Shown here: positions 59,996 to 64,000 of the stretch, in pieces | How positions within the stretch are numbered: position 1 is the first letter of the stretch | Layout: every line of letters begins with the position of its first letter | Assembly: GCA_947561395.2 (NCBI GenBank) | Contig: OX387193.1 | Coordinates: forward strand, 9,176,001 to 9,240,000 | From: Buxus sempervirens | Lineage: Eukaryota > Streptophyta > Magnoliopsida > Buxales > Buxaceae | Length of the DNA: 64,000 nucleotides | Direction of reading: 5' to 3' | Position numbers and translations under genes: made by a program | Notes under the pieces: generated by a model | Database searches by the model: none | Told to the model about the DNA's origin: nothing | Seen by the model: only the letters and a program-made list of their open reading frames with translations

Positions 59996-61351
59996 ATGGC
60001 CTCCACATCCATCACTCTCTTCTTCTTCTTCTTCCCCCTCCTCTTCCACCTCCACCTTGCCGGAGCCCTCCGACTCCGATCCGATGACCTGGATTCCGAC
60101 ACCCCCGAATGCACCGGCCGGTGGGTCCACGTGAGAAAACTCCCATCTCGATTCAATCTCGATCTCCTCACCAACTGCTCTAACTACCCCATCTACGACA
60201 ACTTCTGCCCTTACTTAGCCAACCATGGCCTTGGCCACAAAACCCACAATCGTTCACGCAGTTGGTACCGCACCGACCCCTTCATGCTCGAACTCCTCTT
60301 CCATCGCCGAATTCTCGAGTATCCCTGTCTCACCTCTGAACCCTCCCGTGCCGACGCCATCTACCTCCCTTACTACGCCGGAATCGACGCTCTGAGGTAC
60401 CTCTACGGTCCCGACGTCAATTCCAGCACCGAGCACGGACTCCAATTGTACCGGTACCTGCAACGGAACTCACCCCACCTGTGGAACAGAAACGCCGGGC
60501 ATGACCACTTCTTGGTGATGGCTCGTCCTGCTTGGGACTTCTCTCAGCCACTATCGAACGATCCACCGATCTGGGGTACCTCGTTTCTCGAATTGCCGGA
60601 ATTCTACAACGTCACGGCGTTGACGCTGGAGTCCCGAGTATGGCCGTGGCAAGAGCAGGCGATACCTTACCCTACGTCGTTCCACCCTCCAAACGTTGCG
60701 TTGCTCAGGTCTTGGATTGATCGGGTGCGTCGTTCGCGACGTACGACGCTCATGGTCTTCGCAGGCGGTGGTGGCGTATCGTCGGCGCCGAACATCCGGC
60801 ATAGCATCCGGGTCGAGTGCGAGAACAGCACCAAAACTGGAAACAACAGTAAGAACAGCGTGGGTTCATCAAAGATATGTGAGATTGTTGATTGCTCAAA
60901 TGGGGTTTGCGAGCATGATCCGATCCGGTACATGAAGGCAATGTTGCAATCAAGCTTCTGTTTGCAGCCTCCCGGGGATACCCCGACGAGGAGATCGACC
61001 TTTGACGGGATACTCGCCGGATGCATACCGGTGTTCTTCGAGGAATTCTCGGCGAAGTCGCAGTACGGGTGGCACTTGCCGGAGGACCGGTACGGGGAAT
61101 TCTCGGTGATGATACCGAAGGAGGAGGTTGTGTTGAAGGGGCTGAGAATTGTCGATGTTTTAATGGGTATTCAAAGGTTTGAAGTGATGAGGATGAGGGA
61201 GAGAGTTATTGAGCTGATACCTAGGATTATGTACAGGAGACATGGAAGCTCAGTGGGATTGAGGACAGAGAAGGATGCCTTTGATCTTGCTTTGGAAGGC
61301 ACCATACAAAGGATCAAATCCAGACTCACAGAAGAATTACCAGTTAGATAA
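59996..61351 (+). CDS. GT47 exostosin-family glycosyltransferase (xyloglucan galactosyltransferase-like)
   Basis: An intronless gene of 451 codons for a type II Golgi membrane glycosyltransferase. The N-terminal hydrophobic segment (residues about 5-24, ITLFFFFFPLLFHLHLAG) is the signal anchor. The exostosin domain begins near CTGRWVHVRKLPSRFN (residue about 39) and includes YRTDPFMLELLFHRRIL, ADAIYLPYYAGIDALRYLYG, GHDHFLVMARPAWDF, IPYPTSFHPP, and the nucleotide-sugar-binding-like end SSFCLQPPGDTPTRRSTFDG then ILAGCIPVFF. These are hallmarks of GT47 group A, which includes MUR3, XLT2 and the GT17/GT19-type proteins; the last is the closest by memory. Exact acceptor sugar cannot be read from sequence. 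Codon use is GC-rich, unlike the flanks, as common for intronless plant genes. The first ATG before the anchor was chosen. Confidence 0.92.
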   Translation: MASTSITLFFFFFPLLFHLHLAGALRLRSDDLDSDTPECTGRWVHVRKLPSRFNLDLLTNCSNYPIYDNFCPYLANHGLGHKTHNRSRSWYRTDPFMLELLFHRRILEYPCLTSEPSRADAIYLPYYAGIDALRYLYGPDVNSSTEHGLQLYRYLQRNSPHLWNRNAGHDHFLVMARPAWDFSQPLSNDPPIWGTSFLELPEFYNVTALTLESRVWPWQEQAIPYPTSFHPPNVALLRSWIDRVRRSRRTTLMVFAGGGGVSSAPNIRHSIRVECENSTKTGNNSKNSVGSSKICEIVDCSNGVCEHDPIRYMKAMLQSSFCLQPPGDTPTRRSTFDGILAGCIPVFFEEFSAKSQYGWHLPEDRYGEFSVMIPKEEVVLKGLRIVDVLMGIQRFEVMRMRERVIELIPRIMYRRHGSSVGLRTEKDAFDLALEGTIQRIKSRLTEELPVR

Positions 61352-61954
61352 CTTTGAGTTCTATGATATATTTTTTGGTTTTTTCTTCTGGTCTTACCAC
61401 TTTGATTGTAATTCTTTTGAATCCTTCTCATTCAGTTGAACTCTGGTTGGTAATTAATACAGAGAGAGAAGCCGACAGAAAAAGAGAGCGTTTTCACACA
61501 ATAAAGCAAGCAGCTTTCTGCTGCTCAACAGTTACTTCTATTTATTCCTCTCTTTCAGATTTGTTGATTTGTTTATTCCTCTCTTTCAGATTTGTTGATT
61601 TGTTGTTAACTGCTTATACGGCTTCTTCAGTGCTGGTACCCAGTGCTGCACCATAAGCACTTAACCATGAAACTGCGGATTTCAAGACTGGGACAAAAAG
61701 AATGGAAAATTTATTTGGGTGGTCAAAGCTAAAAAGTAACGGAATCCAAAGTCAAAAGGGAAGATTACAACATGATCACAAGAAGATGCTCTGCATACAT
61801 ATCTTATCAAAAAAAAAAAAAATTCTAATGTTCGAAAAGGCAGTTTGAGAATTGCTTTTATCTTCTAATTTCTTTTCTGTTTCTCTTTTCTCTTTTCTCT
61901 TTTTTGCTTTTTTTCTTTTTCCCCTGTTCCAAGCATGGAGTGGACTAGTTAGCC
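61352..61954. other. Convergent 3' region
   Basis: 3' sides of the GT47 gene (plus) and KAS III (minus). A 29-bp tandem copy of TTCCTCTCTTTCAGATTTGT occurs at 61545 and 61574. No gene. Confidence 0.6.
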
Positions 61955-63042
61955 TCATCCCCATCTCAAAATTGCAGAACCCCATGTGAGACCAGCGCCG
62001 AAACCTGCTGCAGCAATTGTATGTCCTGACTGGACTTTCCCGCTTCGAACGGCTTCATCCAAAGCTAGAGGAATGGATGCAGCACTGGTGTTTCCATAGT
62101 TAGCCAAATTTGATATAACCCTTTCTGGAGGGATCTCTAGACGCGTTGCCACTGCATCGATGATCCTTTGGTTTGCCTGCATTCAGCAGCATTTCCATTA
62201 TTATCCATGACTAGGTTAATAAATAATATGGCCTGTCATACATAAGGGATTTATATAGCACAGAGAATGTTCAAAGAATGAAAGAACCCACAGTGGACAA
62301 ACACATGCCCAAATCCCCCAACCCCTTCCAGAGACTCTACAAGGCTAATTGTAAGCCTGTTTGGATGATCTAACCATTCAAATATCAGCTTTCGTCAGGA
62401 CCATTTCCCATGATTTATTTGTTAATGTCCTAAAAAACAATTGACTATATGGGTAAGAGCACTTGACAGAACAGGCATAAAGGAAAAAGGACCATAACCA
62501 AGTGTAGGTCCTGCAAAGGTAGGGTTCTCAAAGAGGGACGGATTGGCAACAGGAATAATCTTTGGCATTTTTATGTAAAGTGGCTGCACTCGTCCTCTAA
62601 CCTACCTGAGTTATCATGCTAGAAGCCTACTGCTTTTACCATCACACAAAGTGATGATTCAGAGACTAAAATAATATAATATGCCCCATTTTCTCCAATG
62701 CATCTCCTAGATTGGGTGTTTGACAGGTGAATCTCACTCCACTAGAGGTACTCGACATCTACTTTTGGTCCACAAGAAGGGTGTTTTTATGTTTTTATTT
62801 TAAGAGATTTCGCATGTGTTACCTGATGTAGCAGTAACCAGTCAATGTCAGACCCTGTAAGACCAGCCTTTGCTAGGGACGATTCAATCGACTGTGGCAC
62901 AAACCTCACAGCGAAGCGGAAAACCTCTTTGCCATTCATTTGGATGCAGGAATATGAGCTTCTTGGACGGAAATCTAGCACGGAACCATTAGAGCCAAAA
63001 ACATTCTCTGTTTCTTCATCTTTCACAGTAGCATTTAAGTGC
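61955..63042 (-). CDS. KASIII: Plastid beta-ketoacyl-ACP synthase III, last two exons (partial)
   Basis: Catalyses the first condensation of plastid fatty-acid synthesis, acetyl-CoA with malonyl-ACP. Two 3' exons are in the window, 62823-63042 and 61955-62176; upstream exons lie beyond the right edge. Exon phase at 63042 is 2/1: its first base completes a codon. The exons encode [40 protein letters not shown], the catalytic-His segment [18 protein letters not shown], the catalytic-Asn segment [20 protein letters not shown] and the C-terminus [15 protein letters not shown]. The active-site Cys and the transit peptide are not in the window. The intron upstream (63043 onward) holds a solo LTR. 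Confidence 0.95.
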
Positions 63043-63393
63043 CTGTACAAGGAACAATTAAAGTGGTAAGTCTCCATTTCTTGCACTACTTTTTCATTGC
63101 TTAAGCTTGGAATGCAGTTTCTAGCTTGCTAAAAACACTTATTTTGATTCTTATTTTTATTCCAACAAGTAGCAACATCAAATTTATTATAATAAGCTTA
63201 ATATACATGTGAGGGCGTAAAAGGTTTCCTGTGACAAGGACAAAGACTCAAAGAGAACATTAGAAAGAAACATGACAATACAACAGAAACGGGTAGACAA
63301 CAAACTATGAATGCAGTGAACTACTTTGTCCCAAACCCCCTCATAGAAAGGCAACCCCAAAGCAGCTTCTCCCTCAGTGCTCATGATAGTACT

Positions 63394-63799
63394 TGTTGGA
63401 TATTCCAAAAAAAAACATTAAGGAACACTGTACATGGTGCCACAATCAGTTTCTCTTCTCAACCATCTCCAAGAAGCAAGAGAACTTGTTGTGTATGTGA
63501 CTTGAATTAAGTCAATGTTTAGATACGGGCCATACTGTACATAGTAAGATGAGGAGTATTTCTGTAACTTGGATGTCTCTTGTATAAAACCCAAGAGTTA
63601 GGGTTTCTGGTCGATGTTGAGAGACTATATTGTTTTTCGGCCAGGAGAGGGTTGTGTGTTTTGTAACCCTATTTTTCACAGATTAAAGAAAGGAACCCCA
63701 TCATCCGTGGACGTAGGCATCACTGCCAAACCATGTAAATCGTGTCTATTGTTTACTCTGTTTTCTGTTTCGATTTTTGTTGTTGTTCGATTTCTAACA
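63394..63799 (+). mobile_element. Copia-type solo LTR
   Basis: 406 bp from TGTTGGATATTCC to GATTTCTAACA, with TGTT/AACA ends. It contains the plant Copia LTR pattern: TCTTGTATAAAACCC (TATA region), a GGCCAGGAGAGGG leader, and CCGTGGACGTAGGCATCACT then GCCAAACCATGTAAATC near the 3' side. Flanks GTACT (63389-63393) and GAACT (63800-63804) agree at 4 of 5, an aged 5-bp duplication. No primer-binding site or internal gag-pol follows, so it is a solo LTR, lying in an intron of KAS III. Confidence 0.8.
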
Positions 63800-64000
63800 G
63801 AACTTATTTTAAAAATCATTTTACTCCTTTCTCCCAAGTACAACACTACATGACTCAGACACTGATACTTTACCCCTCTTTCATTAACATCCTATGAGTC
63901 TATTGGCAAACCACATCATCAATCTCCCTAGGCATTATTCAACCAAGGCCTAACAAACTAATAAGATTACAACACGACTTACAAACATGTGTATTTCATT

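Noticed and set aside
60551-61026. Minus-strand open frames opposite the GT47 gene
   Set aside because: Shadows of the GC-rich coding sequence.
1-64000. CRISPR arrays, operons, tRNA or rRNA genes
   Set aside because: Repeats here are tandem or transposon-type; no cloverleaf with intact A and B boxes or rRNA segment was recognised by eye, though a tRNA search program should be run to be certain.

Overview
The window is nuclear DNA from a flowering plant, most likely a woody eudicot or early-diverging eudicot; I cannot name the species. It is AT-rich, has intron-rich genes with plant-type splice sites (including the 9-nt mini-exon typical of plant acid invertases), and carries many small DNA transposons, Helitrons and retrotransposon remnants.

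Seven host genes are supported, five complete in exon structure. From left to right they are: a GPI-anchored SKU5-like multicopper-oxidase-like protein (minus, 9 exons, 587 aa); a small conserved-looking membrane protein of 82 aa with a 2.7-kb intron (plus); a vacuolar acid invertase (minus, 7 exons, 661 aa); a plastid transaldolase (minus, 13 exons, 398 aa); a trehalose-6-phosphate phosphatase (minus, 11 coding exons, 384 aa, probable long 5' leader intron); an intronless GT47 exostosin-type glycosyltransferase (plus, 451 aa); and the last two exons of a plastid ketoacyl-ACP synthase III (minus, running off the right edge). All multi-exon models were built by hand; phases close exactly and lengths match the families where I know them. 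Sucrose cleavage, the pentose phosphate pathway, trehalose signalling, wall assembly and fatty-acid initiation are represented, but as ordinary plant neighbours, not as an operon-like cluster.

The spaces between genes are dominated by mobile DNA. 0-1.5 kb: end of a Mutator-type MITE, then a second MITE split by a LINE tail. 6.4-8.4 kb: a hAT element built of GGTTCGGTT-type motifs, then copies of both MITEs. 10-16.7 kb: several PIF/Harbinger-like elements, one with a decayed Myb/SANT-like ORF. 35.7-37.9 kb: a mini-Helitron, then a hAT element interrupted by a 1-kb MULE with about 95-bp inverted repeats and a 9-bp target duplication. 47-49 kb: mini-Helitrons. 53-57.5 kb: a Helitron-rich block with two outward-facing 3' ends, about 400-bp inverted arms, an RNase H-like fragment and the first two exons of a DNMT2-type tRNA methyltransferase next to a 22-residue tandem repeat. 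63.4-63.8 kb: a solo LTR inside the KAS III gene.

The most interesting places are the Helitron block with the DNMT2 fragment, the candidate Pack-MULE nested in a hAT element, and the frameshifted Harbinger Myb/SANT ORF. No prokaryotic, organellar or CRISPR features were seen, and no tRNA or rRNA gene was recognised.
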